64,000 nt of DNA from Caldatribacterium sp051549785 (GTDB lineage Bacteria > Atribacterota > Atribacteria > Atribacterales > Caldatribacteriaceae): contig NZ_CP189974.1 of assembly GCF_051549785.1 (NCBI RefSeq), positions 1,736,001 to 1,800,000 of the forward strand, read 5' to 3'. How positions within the stretch are numbered: position 1 is the first letter of the stretch; every line of letters begins with the position of its first letter. The position numbers and the translations under genes are program-made. The notes below the pieces were generated by a model. That model was not told where the DNA came from and searched no databases. It saw only the letters and a program-made list of their open reading frames with translations. This document shows positions 7,524 through 16,099 of this stretch, one piece after another.

Positions 7524-8264
7524 TCAGATGTTGATGACTTTACTCAGGAACTCCCGAGTTCGGGGATGCTTTGGCCGGTAGAATATCTCCTCCGGAGGTC
7601 CCTCCTCCACAATCCTCCCATCATCAAGATGCACCACACGATCCGAGACCTCCCGGGCAAACCCCATTTCATGGGTCACGACAATCATGGTCATGCCTTC
7701 CCGGGCAAGCTCCTTCATAACGTCGAGGACATCCTTAACCGTCTCCGGGTCAAGGGCTGATGTGGGTTCATCGAACATCATGACCTTGGGGTTCATAGCC
7801 AAAGACCTGGCAATGGCCACCCGCTGTTTCTGGCCCCCGGAAAGTTGCGCCGGGTAGGCATGGGCCTTCTCCTCAAGGCCAACTTTCCGGAGGAGTTCCA
7901 GGGCAATGCGCTCCGCTTCCGCCCGGGGCATGCGTTTGACCTTCTGCGGTGCAAGGGTGATGTTCTCCAGGGCCGTCATGTGAGGGAAGAGATTGAAACT
8001 CTGAAAAATCATCCCGATGGACTGACGAACCCTGCTCAGGTTCACACCGTCTGCCGTGATGCACACTCCATCAATGAAAATCTCCCCGCTTTGGATAGGC
8101 TCAAGGCCGTTCAGACACCGTAGAAGAGTGCTCTTCCCTGAGCCTGAAGCCCCGATGATGGAGACCACCTCCCCAAAGCGAACCCGGAGGGTAACGTCTT
8201 TGAGAACGTGGTGCCGGCCAAAGTACTTGTTGAGATTCCGAACCTCAACCACCCACTCACTCAC
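7524..8264 (-). CDS. polar amino-acid ABC transporter, ATP-binding protein
   Basis: 246 residues. Walker A GASGSGKST at 38-46, signature LSGGQ near 140, Walker B 'VMMFDEPTSALD' and the H-loop 'VVTHEMGFA', with the 'FQSFNLFPHMTALENI' block typical of the GlnQ/HisP subfamily. It powers uptake by the membrane protein encoded just upstream (8-base overlap). The substrate is a polar amino acid; which one is not evident. Confidence 0.92.
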   Translation of the reverse strand: MSEWVVEVRNLNKYFGRHHVLKDVTLRVRFGEVVSIIGASGSGKSTLLRCLNGLEPIQSGEIFIDGVCITADGVNLSRVRQSIGMIFQSFNLFPHMTALENITLAPQKVKRMPRAEAERIALELLRKVGLEEKAHAYPAQLSGGQKQRVAIARSLAMNPKVMMFDEPTSALDPETVKDVLDVMKELAREGMTMIVVTHEMGFAREVSDRVVHLDDGRIVEEGPPEEIFYRPKHPRTREFLSKVINI

Positions 8265-8913
8265 TGTATCGTAACCTCTCTTCCGAAAACCTGACGATAC
8301 GGGAGATGAGGTACGTCATGGCGAAGTAAAAAAGTGCCACCCCGCTCCAGATTTCAAAGGACTTGAAGGTTCTGGTGATGATGATTTGCCCTGTTCGAGT
8401 TAATTCAGCGATGGCGATGGTGGACACAAGGGAAGAGTCTTTAAGCAGGGCGATGAACTCGTTGCCAAGAGGCGGGAGAATACGCACGAAAGCCTGAGGG
8501 AGAATGACGTAGTACATGGCCTGATGCCAGGTCATCCCAAGGGACAGCGCTGCCTCCATCTGTCCCCGGGCAATGGACTCTATGCCACCCCGAACAATTT
8601 CTCCCACATAGGCACCACTGTTGATGCCCATGGCGATGACCCCTGCCACGAAAGGGTCGAGATTGAGCCCCAGAGCGGGTAGGCCAAAGTACACAAGGAA
8701 AATTTGCACAAGAAGCGGGGTACCCCGGACAAGCTCAATGTATGCACCGGCAACAGTCCGGAGAGCCGCATTAGGCCAGACCCGGGCAAGTCCGGCGACG
8801 ATGCCAATACCAAGCCCCAGGACAATGGAAAGCGATGTGATCCGCAGGGTTACCGTCGCCCCCACAAGGAGCGAGGGCAACGCCCTATAAAGCGCGGAGA
8901 AATCAAAGTGCAC
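8257..8913 (-). CDS. polar amino-acid ABC transporter, permease
   Basis: 218 residues, the usual size for a HisM/GlnP-type permease, with about five membrane helices and the ATPase-docking EAA loop ('EAALSLGMTWHQAMYYVILP'). Starts at GTG 8913, two bases after the stop of the binding-protein gene; an open frame extending to 9018 is inside that gene. A single permease gene implies a homodimeric channel. Confidence 0.9.
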   Translation of the reverse strand: MHFDFSALYRALPSLLVGATVTLRITSLSIVLGLGIGIVAGLARVWPNAALRTVAGAYIELVRGTPLLVQIFLVYFGLPALGLNLDPFVAGVIAMGINSGAYVGEIVRGGIESIARGQMEAALSLGMTWHQAMYYVILPQAFVRILPPLGNEFIALLKDSSLVSTIAIAELTRTGQIIITRTFKSFEIWSGVALFYFAMTYLISRIVRFSEERLRYSE

Positions 8914-8914
8914 C

Positions 8915-9676
8915 TTACTTCCCCAGCTCCCCAAACCATTTCCTGTAGATTTCGTCGTACTTCCCCGATGCTTTAATCCGCCGGAGGGCTTCGTTAATGG
9001 CCGCAAGAAGTTCAACATCGCCCTTGCGCATCGTCACTCCGTACTTCTCCTCCCCCTCCCGGAAGGTGGCCACAATTTTCATGTCGGGGAGCATCTTCAT
9101 CCGGTAGGCCACTTCAGAAAGGTCGTTCACCACGGCATCGGCTCGCCCGTTCAGGACTTCCATGTAGGCCTTGTCGATGGTATCGAATCGCTTCACCGTT
9201 ACCCCTTCCATTTCGCTCACTGCGAGATCCCCCGTGGTACCGATCTGGACGGCCACAATCTTCCCCTTGAGGTCCTCAGGCCCCTTGATGGTCTCGTTGT
9301 CCTTCCGCACGGCAATGGCCTGAGAGGTGACATAGTACGGGTCGCTCATTTCTTTTGATTTCAGGCGTTCCTCGGTGATAGAGGTGGAGGAAATGATGAT
9401 GTCGAATTTTCCTGCATCAAGAGCAGGGAAAATCCCATCCCACGCAGTATCGATGAACACCGCCTCCACGCCAAGCTCTTCGGCGATAGCCCTTCCGAGG
9501 TCAATATCAAAACCCACAATTTCACCACTCTCGTCATGGAACTCCATAGGGGGATAGGTGGCATCAGTCCCGATGTAGATTTTTCCCCGTGCCTTAATCT
9601 CCTCAAGCGTTGACGCTAAAGCTATGCTTCCGACCAGAAGGACGGCAAGCACTACAGGAACAAGAAATCTCTTCAT
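8915..9676 (-). CDS. polar amino-acid ABC transporter, substrate-binding protein
   Basis: 253 residues. Signal peptide MKRFLVPVVLAVLLVG...ALA with no lipobox cysteine, so exported and presumably periplasmic or surface-held. The mature part begins with the family-3 motif 'GTDATYPPMEF' and contains 'GFDIDLGRAIAEELG' and the ligand-contact 'VQIGTTGD'. The ATG at 9676 has AGGAGG 8 bases upstream. First gene of the importer-hom unit, which links amino-acid uptake with aspartate-family biosynthesis. Confidence 0.92.
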   Translation of the reverse strand: MKRFLVPVVLAVLLVGSIALASTLEEIKARGKIYIGTDATYPPMEFHDESGEIVGFDIDLGRAIAEELGVEAVFIDTAWDGIFPALDAGKFDIIISSTSITEERLKSKEMSDPYYVTSQAIAVRKDNETIKGPEDLKGKIVAVQIGTTGDLAVSEMEGVTVKRFDTIDKAYMEVLNGRADAVVNDLSEVAYRMKMLPDMKIVATFREGEEKYGVTMRKGDVELLAAINEALRRIKASGKYDEIYRKWFGELGK

Positions 9677-9700
9677 ACGTACCCTCCTCTTTTTTCTCCG

Positions 9701-9729
9701 AATATACCCTTTCCGGGACAACCTGTCAA
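9701..9729 (-). promoter_or_regulatory. sigma-70-type promoter of the amino-acid importer operon
   Basis: TTGACA (9724-9729) on the minus strand, a 17-base spacer and TATATT (9701-9706). The -35 is a perfect consensus and the spacing is optimal. Confidence 0.85.
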
Positions 9730-9815
9730 TGAACTTCGGGGACTTCTCCTCCCCATGCCCTGGCCTTTCATTCCCTGGGGCTTTTCGGATACAATAGCAG
9801 AAAGGGGGTAGGCCA

Positions 9816-11498
9816 ATGAGAGGCTGGAAACTCTTTCTCGGAGACTACGAAAGTGTGTTTCAGCAGTGTCTTGAGGAACTTGCTCAGGAGCGGGTGCTTT
9901 TACGGCTCTGGCAGAAAGACTACACCCTCTGGAGTGAGAGTCCTGAGGAGATCGTCAATCGCCTGGACTGGCTTGAAGCACCCTGCCGCATGCAGGGGAT
10001 GGTGCGGGTCCTTAAGGCCTTCGCCGAGAAAATCAAGGAAGCCGGCTTCACCAAAGCGGTGCTCCTTGGTATGGGTGGCTCAAGTCTTGCCCCTCTCATG
10101 TTCTCCCAGATGTTCCAGAAAGCACCGGATTCCCTCGATGTCGAAGTGCTCGACAGCACCGACCCTGAGGTCATTCGGTCTTTCACGGAAAGAGGAGACC
10201 CCAGGACCACCCTGTACATCGTCTCCACGAAATCGGGGACAACCCTTGAGACTCTGGTGCTTTTCCGCTATTTCTTCACCCTCCTTCGCGCCATGGGAAA
10301 GGAAGAACCGGGGGAGAACTTCGTGGCCATCACCGATCCGGGAAGTCCTCTCATCGCCGAAGCCCGATTGTACCGTTTTCGGGAAATCTTTGAGAACAAT
10401 CCCAACATCGGGGGAAGGTACTCTATCTTTTCGTTCTTCGGGCTTCTTCCCGCTGCGCTCCTTGGCATCGACCTTCATCGTCTTCTTGAAGAAGCCCGAA
10501 AGGCCATGGAATGCTCCTCCCCCGACCAGGAAATTCTGGACAACCCGGGGGCAGTCCTTGGGGCTTTCCTCGGAGGACTGCACCGTAGAGGATGCGACAA
10601 AATTGTCTTTCTTTTCACCTCCCCGGCCCTCGAGACCTTCGGGCTCTGGCTTGAACAGCTTCTTGCCGAAAGCACAGGGAAGATGGGAAAAGCCATCCTT
10701 CCTGTTGTGGAACGGGAATGGAAGGTGTACCCCCGACAGGACCTGGGATACGTCGTCTTCTTCACCTGCGAAGAACAGCTTCCCCGTGCTTTTCTGACTT
10801 CTCTTGAGAGGGAGGGACGTCCCTATCTTGCCATTCCCTTTGAGACCCCTCATAGCCTGGGACAGCACGCGTACTCCTTCGAGCTTGCCACTGCTCTTGC
10901 GGGCTACTTCCTTCGCCTGAACCCCTTTGACCAGCCTGATGTGGAGTCCACCAAACGTTTCACCCGGGAAATGCTCCGCAATCCCCAGGAGCTCCTCCCG
11001 GAGCACCTGCCACAGGATGGGGAGATCAGGTTCCTCCACGAAAAAGCGGTACTCTCCCTCAAAGACGCCCTGGACGACTTCCTCGGGAAGCTCCACAGGG
11101 ACGGATACCTGGCAATTCAAGCCTTCACTCCTTATGACCCCTTCCTTGAGAAAGAGTTCCAGGCTCTGGGCACGATCCTCAGGGAGGAATACGGACAGGT
11201 CGTCACCCTGGGGTACGGTCCCCGTTACCTTCACTCTACAGGACAGCTCCACAAAGGGGATGGGGGCAGGGGGAGCTTCCTGCAGATTATAACGGAAAGC
11301 GATGAAGACCTTCCCATTCCCGATCGTCCCGGGGCCACAGAGAGTTCCCTGGGCTTTGGTGCGCTCAAAATGGCCCAGGCCCTTGCTGACCGGCAGGCAC
11401 TCCGGGAAAGGGGGCGAAATGTTCTGACCCTTATTGTCCCTGCGAGAAAAGCTTTGGAAACCTTGGTCCGGATACAGGAAATCCTCAAGAAGAAGTGA
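9816..11498 (+). CDS. pgi: glucose-6-phosphate isomerase (SIS-domain, tal-pgi-fusion type)
   Basis: 560 residues. Tandem sugar-isomerase domains: 'GMGGSSLAP' and 'VSTKSGTTLETL' for phosphate binding, and the C-terminal active-site block 'NPFDQPDVESTK' with its catalytic lysine. Interconverts glucose-6-phosphate and fructose-6-phosphate. It resembles the isomerase half of bifunctional transaldolase/isomerase proteins rather than classical Pgi, but no transaldolase half is attached. AAGGGGG precedes the ATG and TACAAT at 9790-9795 is a likely -10. Ends 14 bases inside the convergent FIST-GGDEF gene. Confidence 0.85.
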   Translation: MRGWKLFLGDYESVFQQCLEELAQERVLLRLWQKDYTLWSESPEEIVNRLDWLEAPCRMQGMVRVLKAFAEKIKEAGFTKAVLLGMGGSSLAPLMFSQMFQKAPDSLDVEVLDSTDPEVIRSFTERGDPRTTLYIVSTKSGTTLETLVLFRYFFTLLRAMGKEEPGENFVAITDPGSPLIAEARLYRFREIFENNPNIGGRYSIFSFFGLLPAALLGIDLHRLLEEARKAMECSSPDQEILDNPGAVLGAFLGGLHRRGCDKIVFLFTSPALETFGLWLEQLLAESTGKMGKAILPVVEREWKVYPRQDLGYVVFFTCEEQLPRAFLTSLEREGRPYLAIPFETPHSLGQHAYSFELATALAGYFLRLNPFDQPDVESTKRFTREMLRNPQELLPEHLPQDGEIRFLHEKAVLSLKDALDDFLGKLHRDGYLAIQAFTPYDPFLEKEFQALGTILREEYGQVVTLGYGPRYLHSTGQLHKGDGGRGSFLQIITESDEDLPIPDRPGATESSLGFGALKMAQALADRQALRERGRNVLTLIVPARKALETLVRIQEILKKK

Positions 11499-13527
11499 GG
11501 GAGTTTCCGCCCCTTTTCCTCCGTTTTTCGTCATACATCCGGGCATCAGCAAAAGACAGAAGCTCCTGGATCTTCTGGGGTTGCGAGGGAAGGAAGGGTG
11601 CCCAGCCTGCGCTGAATGAGAGGCGATAGGGACGATGAGCCTTGCTGTTCCACTCCTCCACGAGTTGCGTGAGACGGTGGAGAATCCGCTGAAGGTCTGC
11701 ATTTTTCACCCCGGAGAGGAGGACAGCGAACTCGTCGCCCCCGATGCGGGCGATAACATCGGATTTGCGGAAGACCTTCCGGAGCATTCCGCTGAACTCT
11801 CGAAGGACTCTATCCCCCTCCTCATGGCCAAACTGGTCGTTGATCCACTTGAGATTGTCAAGGTCGAGGAAAAGCACTCCCACTTCCTCTCCCTCCCTCT
11901 GTGCGGCAAGCAGCGCATGCTCGGCAAGCACCAGAAACCCGCGACGGTTATAGACCCCGGTGAGCTCGTCGGTCAGCGAAAGGTGTTCAAGCTCCCTGAG
12001 GCGCTGTTCCTGTTCCTCAAGGTGGCGGGCAAAACGAAGGACATCCTCCACCTTACGGGCAAAAAGGGCGTACAGTCGGTGCTCTCTCCTTCGTAACGGA
12101 TAGGAAGCCTCGAAAAAGAGTACTGAAGGGGCTTCCTGTTCGCCCAGGAGGAAAATCCGCTGGTGCTCCTTTGGGGATTCCATTTCCTTCTGGACCTCGG
12201 CAGGATCAGAGAACCCCCAGGATGCAGCAAGCTGGAGCTCATCGTCTCTTCTCCAGAGGAAGGCCATGCGCTGCACCCCAAAGAGCCGCACCGCCCGTTC
12301 CACCATTCCCCGGAAGAACTCCTGGTAGGATCCGGGAAACGAGAGGGCGGAAATCTCATGGAGAATGGCAAGTTCCACTTCAGAAGGAGCGTCACAGACC
12401 GAAAGAAAACGCTTCCTGGTCCCTTTTCTTCCCGCCACCGCCACAACCACTGTCTTGTTCCGGAAAAGGGGTGCCTGACCGCGGGGATGGATCTCTCCCA
12501 CGCTGAGAAATCCGAGGCAGGGAAGCCCCCTAAGGGCATCGTCCACGATTTTGAGCTCTTCCTCAAAAGCCTCTCCCAGAATCAGAGCGCGGCTGACGCA
12601 GTCGAAAACGAGGGCGAACAGAGGGTCCTCAACGCAAGTCGCCTCCTGAGAAACCCTGGTCACAGCGGCCAGAAGGCTCTCCTTTTCTCCCCTCATGAGG
12701 TACCCTACGGCTCCCTCCGGAATGCTCGCCCCCACAAATCCCATAGCACCATCCGGGGTGAAATACGCGGGATCCCGGATGAGGCAATCCCCAAAAATAC
12801 TTGGAAAACCCAAGGGATAGAGGGTTCCCACACGGGGCAGGTCTTCCGGGGAAAAATCCCCCACTCGCTCGCGGTACGCCTCGAAGGGAGGAATGCCATC
12901 AATCTCAACCACTTCCCGCCCCCGGGTCTTCGTCACCACGAGGAGCTCCCTGGTGGGGGACCATCCGTGGTCCGCCGCAGAGGAAAAGGCTACGTTTTCG
13001 AAAATTCCCACGCTCACCGGACCCAGATTCACGCCCTGTTCGGTGAAACGAAAGGCACCCGTCCCTCCACCAAGGTAGAGAAAACGGGGACCAAGGACGT
13101 TATAGAGACCCTGGAGGAAAAGTGGCACCTCAAGGGCGGGATCAAGGAGAATCACCAGGGTCCCCCCCTCTAAGGAGGTCCGGCGAATCTCCCTCCCCAC
13201 AAGCTCTCCCAGCGCATACGAATCGCTTCCTTCAAAAGGGGGAAAAACGGTAAAAGCCTGCAATCCGGGTACAGCAAGGGCCAGGATGGCTATTCCGCGG
13301 GAAAGGAGCCTTCTGCCCACCACCACACCCTCAGCTGAACAACCGAGGATTCTCGCCGAGGGGAAAGCCTCCCGCAGCGCCTCAAGAATACGGTGAGGGC
13401 TGTACTGGGGCGTAATAAAAAGAAAGAAGAAAGAGGGTACGCCGCTTGTCTGCACTGCCCGAGATAGCGCTTCTTCAAGTGCTGCTTTCTCGTCAGTCCT
13501 CTCGCTATAGCCAAGCCCTACTTCCAT
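11485..13527 (-). CDS. FIST-domain sensor diguanylate cyclase
   Basis: 680 residues. Residues 1 to about 350 are FIST N and C domains ('ILGCSAEGVVVG', 'PLGFPSIFGD'), thought to bind small ligands such as amino acids. A middle helical/GAF-like stretch (about 380-510) leads to a GGDEF domain with intact IGGDEF at 595-600, so it should make cyclic-di-GMP from GTP, and an RxxD inhibitory site (RKSD, 587-590) five residues upstream. No transmembrane segment, so cytoplasmic. Start ATG 13527; TACACT with an extended TG precedes it. It stands alone in the operon sense. Confidence 0.88.
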   Translation of the reverse strand: MEVGLGYSERTDEKAALEEALSRAVQTSGVPSFFFLFITPQYSPHRILEALREAFPSARILGCSAEGVVVGRRLLSRGIAILALAVPGLQAFTVFPPFEGSDSYALGELVGREIRRTSLEGGTLVILLDPALEVPLFLQGLYNVLGPRFLYLGGGTGAFRFTEQGVNLGPVSVGIFENVAFSSAADHGWSPTRELLVVTKTRGREVVEIDGIPPFEAYRERVGDFSPEDLPRVGTLYPLGFPSIFGDCLIRDPAYFTPDGAMGFVGASIPEGAVGYLMRGEKESLLAAVTRVSQEATCVEDPLFALVFDCVSRALILGEAFEEELKIVDDALRGLPCLGFLSVGEIHPRGQAPLFRNKTVVVAVAGRKGTRKRFLSVCDAPSEVELAILHEISALSFPGSYQEFFRGMVERAVRLFGVQRMAFLWRRDDELQLAASWGFSDPAEVQKEMESPKEHQRIFLLGEQEAPSVLFFEASYPLRRREHRLYALFARKVEDVLRFARHLEEQEQRLRELEHLSLTDELTGVYNRRGFLVLAEHALLAAQREGEEVGVLFLDLDNLKWINDQFGHEEGDRVLREFSGMLRKVFRKSDVIARIGGDEFAVLLSGVKNADLQRILHRLTQLVEEWNSKAHRPYRLSFSAGWAPFLPSQPQKIQELLSFADARMYDEKRRKRGGNSLTSS

Positions 13528-13630
13528 GAGTCTTTCCAGTCCCCCAGACTTGCAGGGTTTCCATAAGTGTACCACATTCCGGGGCCGTAGGGTTGCGGGA
13601 GCAGGAAGTCTCGAGAGCTCAAAAATAAAA

Positions 13631-13705
13631 TGGTGGCCCAACGGGGAATCGAACCCCGGCTTGCGGATTGAGAGCCCGCCGAACTAACCACTATTCGATT
13701 GGGCC
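13631..13705 (-). tRNA. tRNA-Glu (CTC)
   Basis: Cloverleaf read by eye: acceptor GGCCCAA/TTGGGCC, D-stem GAAT/GTTC, anticodon stem GCGGG/TCCGC with loop CTCTCAA giving anticodon CTC, T-arm CGGGG-TTCGATT-CCCCG, discriminator A and an encoded CCA. Confidence 0.93.
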
Positions 13706-13732
13706 ACCCTTTCTTCCGCTTTGGCGGTTACT

Positions 13733-13760
13733 ATTCTACCATGGGCTTTGGAAAAATCAA
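13733..13760 (-). promoter_or_regulatory. promoter of tRNA-Glu
   Basis: TTGATT (13755-13760), 16-base spacer, TAGAAT (13733-13738) on the minus strand, about 28 bases upstream of the mature tRNA 5' end. It lies just after, and partly shares bases with the tail of, the terminator of the alcohol dehydrogenase gene. Confidence 0.6.
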
Positions 13761-13805
13761 GGGGGGACCTCATCCCGGTTTTTTTAAGCCGGGACACAGG
13801 TCCCC
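13752..13805 (-). terminator. terminator overlapping the 3' end of the alcohol dehydrogenase gene
   Basis: Two nested stems on the minus strand: GGGGACCT (13798-13805) with AGGTCCCC (13763-13770), and inside them CCCGG with CCGGG around an A-rich loop. CTTGATTTTT follows. The stop codon of the alcohol dehydrogenase lies in the stem, so the last 12 codons are part of the hairpin. Confidence 0.7.
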
Positions 13806-15002
13806 GCCTTTTCCATTGCTCCGATCTTTTTTCCACTTCCTCGAGTACGCACTTTCCAGAAGGGCAAACACGTCCTCTTTTGTAGGAACCCTGGGATTCA
13901 CAGAGTAGTCAGGAAGCTTGAAGGTGTCCTCAACAATGCCGGGGAGGTCTTCCCTGGGGATGCGCAAATCCTCAAGGCCAAACCACATGCCAATCTCCTT
14001 CAGGAAAGCACTCATGATCTCCTCAAGGGCCAAAGCTGCGACCTCGTCCTTTTCGCCCAGCAGTTCAGGGCGGAAAATCCTAGCCACAGTGGCGAACCTC
14101 TCCAGGGCGTAAGGAGCGGTGTAACGGAGAAACTCTGGGTACACCACGGCCAAGGCCTCTCCATGCATGACCCAGGGAGCCTTCCCGCCAATGGCCATAC
14201 CAATTCCGTGGGGCAGGGTGGTACCGCAGTTTGCAATGGAGAGACCTGCCAGGGTATCCGCCCAGGCCATATGTTCCCTGGCTTTGCGGTCCGCGGGATT
14301 GTGGAGAAGAGGTGGGAGAAAACGGACAACCAGGCGCATGGCCTCAAGGGCCAGGAGGTCGGTATAGGGATTGGCATTCACGTGGACGTAACTCTCGAAG
14401 GCATGGGCGAAAGCATCGAATCCGGTGGAAGCGGTAAGGTGAGGAGGAAGGGACATCACAAGTTCAGGATCCACAATGGCCTCTTTAGGGAAAAGACGAG
14501 GGTCCACAATAGCGGATTTGCAGCGCTCTCCGGGATTGGTGAGCACGGAAACTGCCGTTACCTGAGAACCGGTACCAGAAGTGGTGGGAATGGCGACGAT
14601 GGGGAGTACCTCTCTCGTGACCTTTCTTTCCCCAAAAAGGCGATACTCCCAGGCCGTTCCTTCATGCGTGACCTCCAGAGCAATGGCCTTGGCGGTATCG
14701 ATGCTTGACCCTCCTCCAAGCCCCACCACGACATCGGCATGGAAGTCTCTGGCCATCTCTACTCCCCGGGAAATGCTCTCCGTTGTGGGATTAGGGATCA
14801 CCTGGTCGAAGTGGGCAACCTCAACCCCGCTCTTCCGGAGGAGGCTCTTGGTCTTTTCGAAGACTGGTTCCAGGACCGGAAAGGGAGGGACGGTAACAAG
14901 CAATGCCTTCTTCCCGTAACGGGACACAATCCGTCCCACTTCTTCGAGTTTCCCAAAACCAAAATGAATACGTGTGGGCTGATAGTATGAAAAGGAACTC
15001 AT
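13770..15002 (-). CDS. iron-containing alcohol dehydrogenase
   Basis: 410 residues of the group III alcohol dehydrogenase family. NAD(P)-binding 'GLGGGSSIDTAKA', 'PTTSGTGSQVT', and the metal-binding Asp/His residues in 'GFDAFAHAFESY', 'LPHGIGMAIGG' and 'MHGEAL' are all present. Interconverts an alcohol and an aldehyde or ketone; the substrate is not predictable, but being the last gene of a sugar-import operon suggests reduction of a sugar-derived carbonyl or disposal of fermentation electrons. The final dozen residues (Lys/Gly-rich) are encoded by the terminator stem. Confidence 0.9.
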   Translation of the reverse strand: MSSFSYYQPTRIHFGFGKLEEVGRIVSRYGKKALLVTVPPFPVLEPVFEKTKSLLRKSGVEVAHFDQVIPNPTTESISRGVEMARDFHADVVVGLGGGSSIDTAKAIALEVTHEGTAWEYRLFGERKVTREVLPIVAIPTTSGTGSQVTAVSVLTNPGERCKSAIVDPRLFPKEAIVDPELVMSLPPHLTASTGFDAFAHAFESYVHVNANPYTDLLALEAMRLVVRFLPPLLHNPADRKAREHMAWADTLAGLSIANCGTTLPHGIGMAIGGKAPWVMHGEALAVVYPEFLRYTAPYALERFATVARIFRPELLGEKDEVAALALEEIMSAFLKEIGMWFGLEDLRIPREDLPGIVEDTFKLPDYSVNPRVPTKEDVFALLESAYSRKWKKDRSNGKGGDLCPGLKKPG

Positions 15003-15017
15003 GGGGGAACAACCTCC

Positions 15018-16034
15018 TTACCAGCGTTCGCCGGCAGAATAGCGAATGCGCAGCGATGTGGGGAGAACCACCCTTTTAGGGGTGTTTCGCTTTTTCTTCA
15101 GGCGTTCCATTAGGAGCTCTGCCCCCACTTTGCCCACCTCAAAAGCGGGTTGAGAAACAGCCGTCAAGGGGGGAGAAAGGTAGGCAAACCAGGGGAGGTC
15201 GTCAAAAATGGCAAACCCAATATCTCCGGGTATCCGTAGTCCCAAATCCTTAATGGCTTCAAAAGCCCCAATACCCATACTGTAGTTACACGCAAAAATC
15301 ACGGAAGGCGGAAAAGGCAGGGACAGGAATTCTCGAGCTGCCTGCACCCCGCTTTCCTTAAAGAAATCCCCTTCAAAGACCAGGAGTTTTTCTCCGGGAA
15401 TTCCCTCTTCCTTCGCAGCCTCAAGGGCTCCCAGAAGGCGTTCCCTTCCTGTTGAGGTATCCTGGGGACCAGCGATGATGCCAATCCTCCGATGGCCAAG
15501 GCGCAGGAGATGTCGCACAAGTTCCCGGCTTCCCTCTCGGTTGGTAACCTCGACGAGGTCCACCCCTACATGGTCCACCTGTTTATCAAGAACCACAACG
15601 GGGACCCCAAAGTCGACGAGAAGCTGTAAATCCACCCCACCGCCCTTCCCCGGGACAAGGATGATGCCATCCACCTGTTTCCCGTAGAACATCTCGAGAG
15701 CACTCTGTTCTCGTTCCTCGCTGTAGCTGGTGTTCGTGACGAGCATGTCGAAGCCGTTTGAGGTGAGCACAACCTCAACGCCTCGAAGCATTTCCACCAT
15801 AAAGGGGTTCTCCAGATCACACATGACAACCCCAACGGTGTTGGTCCTGCGGCGTCGCACGCTTTTAGCCAGAACGTTGGGGCGGTAATTGAGCTCTCGA
15901 ATGGCCTTGAGTACTCGCTGCTGGGTCTCCCGGCTCACAAAGCGGGTTCTGTTCAGCACGTGAGAGACAGTAGCTACGGAAACGTCAGCCCTTTCGGCAA
16001 CCTCCCGCATGGTAACCCGCGTACCCTTGACCAT
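15018..16034 (-). CDS. LacI-family transcriptional regulator
   Basis: 338 residues. N-terminal LacI helix-turn-helix ('MREVAERADVSVATVSHVLN', hinge 'RPNVLAKSVRR') followed by a periplasmic-binding-protein-like effector domain ('TNTVGVVMCDLENPF', 'GRERLLGALEAA', 'GDIGFAIFDD'). It probably represses the sugar operon in which it lies. Encoded after the sugar-binding protein and separated from it by a strong hairpin, which would keep regulator levels low. Confidence 0.92.
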   Translation of the reverse strand: MVKGTRVTMREVAERADVSVATVSHVLNRTRFVSRETQQRVLKAIRELNYRPNVLAKSVRRRRTNTVGVVMCDLENPFMVEMLRGVEVVLTSNGFDMLVTNTSYSEEREQSALEMFYGKQVDGIILVPGKGGGVDLQLLVDFGVPVVVLDKQVDHVGVDLVEVTNREGSRELVRHLLRLGHRRIGIIAGPQDTSTGRERLLGALEAAKEEGIPGEKLLVFEGDFFKESGVQAAREFLSLPFPPSVIFACNYSMGIGAFEAIKDLGLRIPGDIGFAIFDDLPWFAYLSPPLTAVSQPAFEVGKVGAELLMERLKKKRNTPKRVVLPTSLRIRYSAGERW

Positions 16035-16053
16035 TCCGCTCGTCCCCCAGGAT

Positions 16054-16096
16054 GAAAACCAAGGGCTGGCCCCCGCATTTGGGGGCCAGCCCTTGG
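16054..16096 (-). terminator. strong hairpin between sugar-binding-protein and LacI genes (attenuating terminator)
   Basis: Perfect 16-base stem: 16081-16096 pairs with 16059-16074 around a 6-base loop, followed on the minus strand by TTTTC. Placed 3 bases after the binding-protein stop. It should stop most transcripts and protect the upstream message, giving much binding protein and little regulator and dehydrogenase. Confidence 0.8.
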
Positions 16097-16099
16097 TGC

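Noticed and set aside
10080..11702. 540-codon open frame on the minus strand
   Set aside because: It lies opposite pgi, which has clear isomerase motifs; the frame has no recognisable domain and low-complexity composition, a shadow of codon bias.
13536..13630. Terminator after tRNA-Glu
   Set aside because: A T-rich run follows the CCA (TTTTATTTTT) but no hairpin precedes it other than the tRNA itself.
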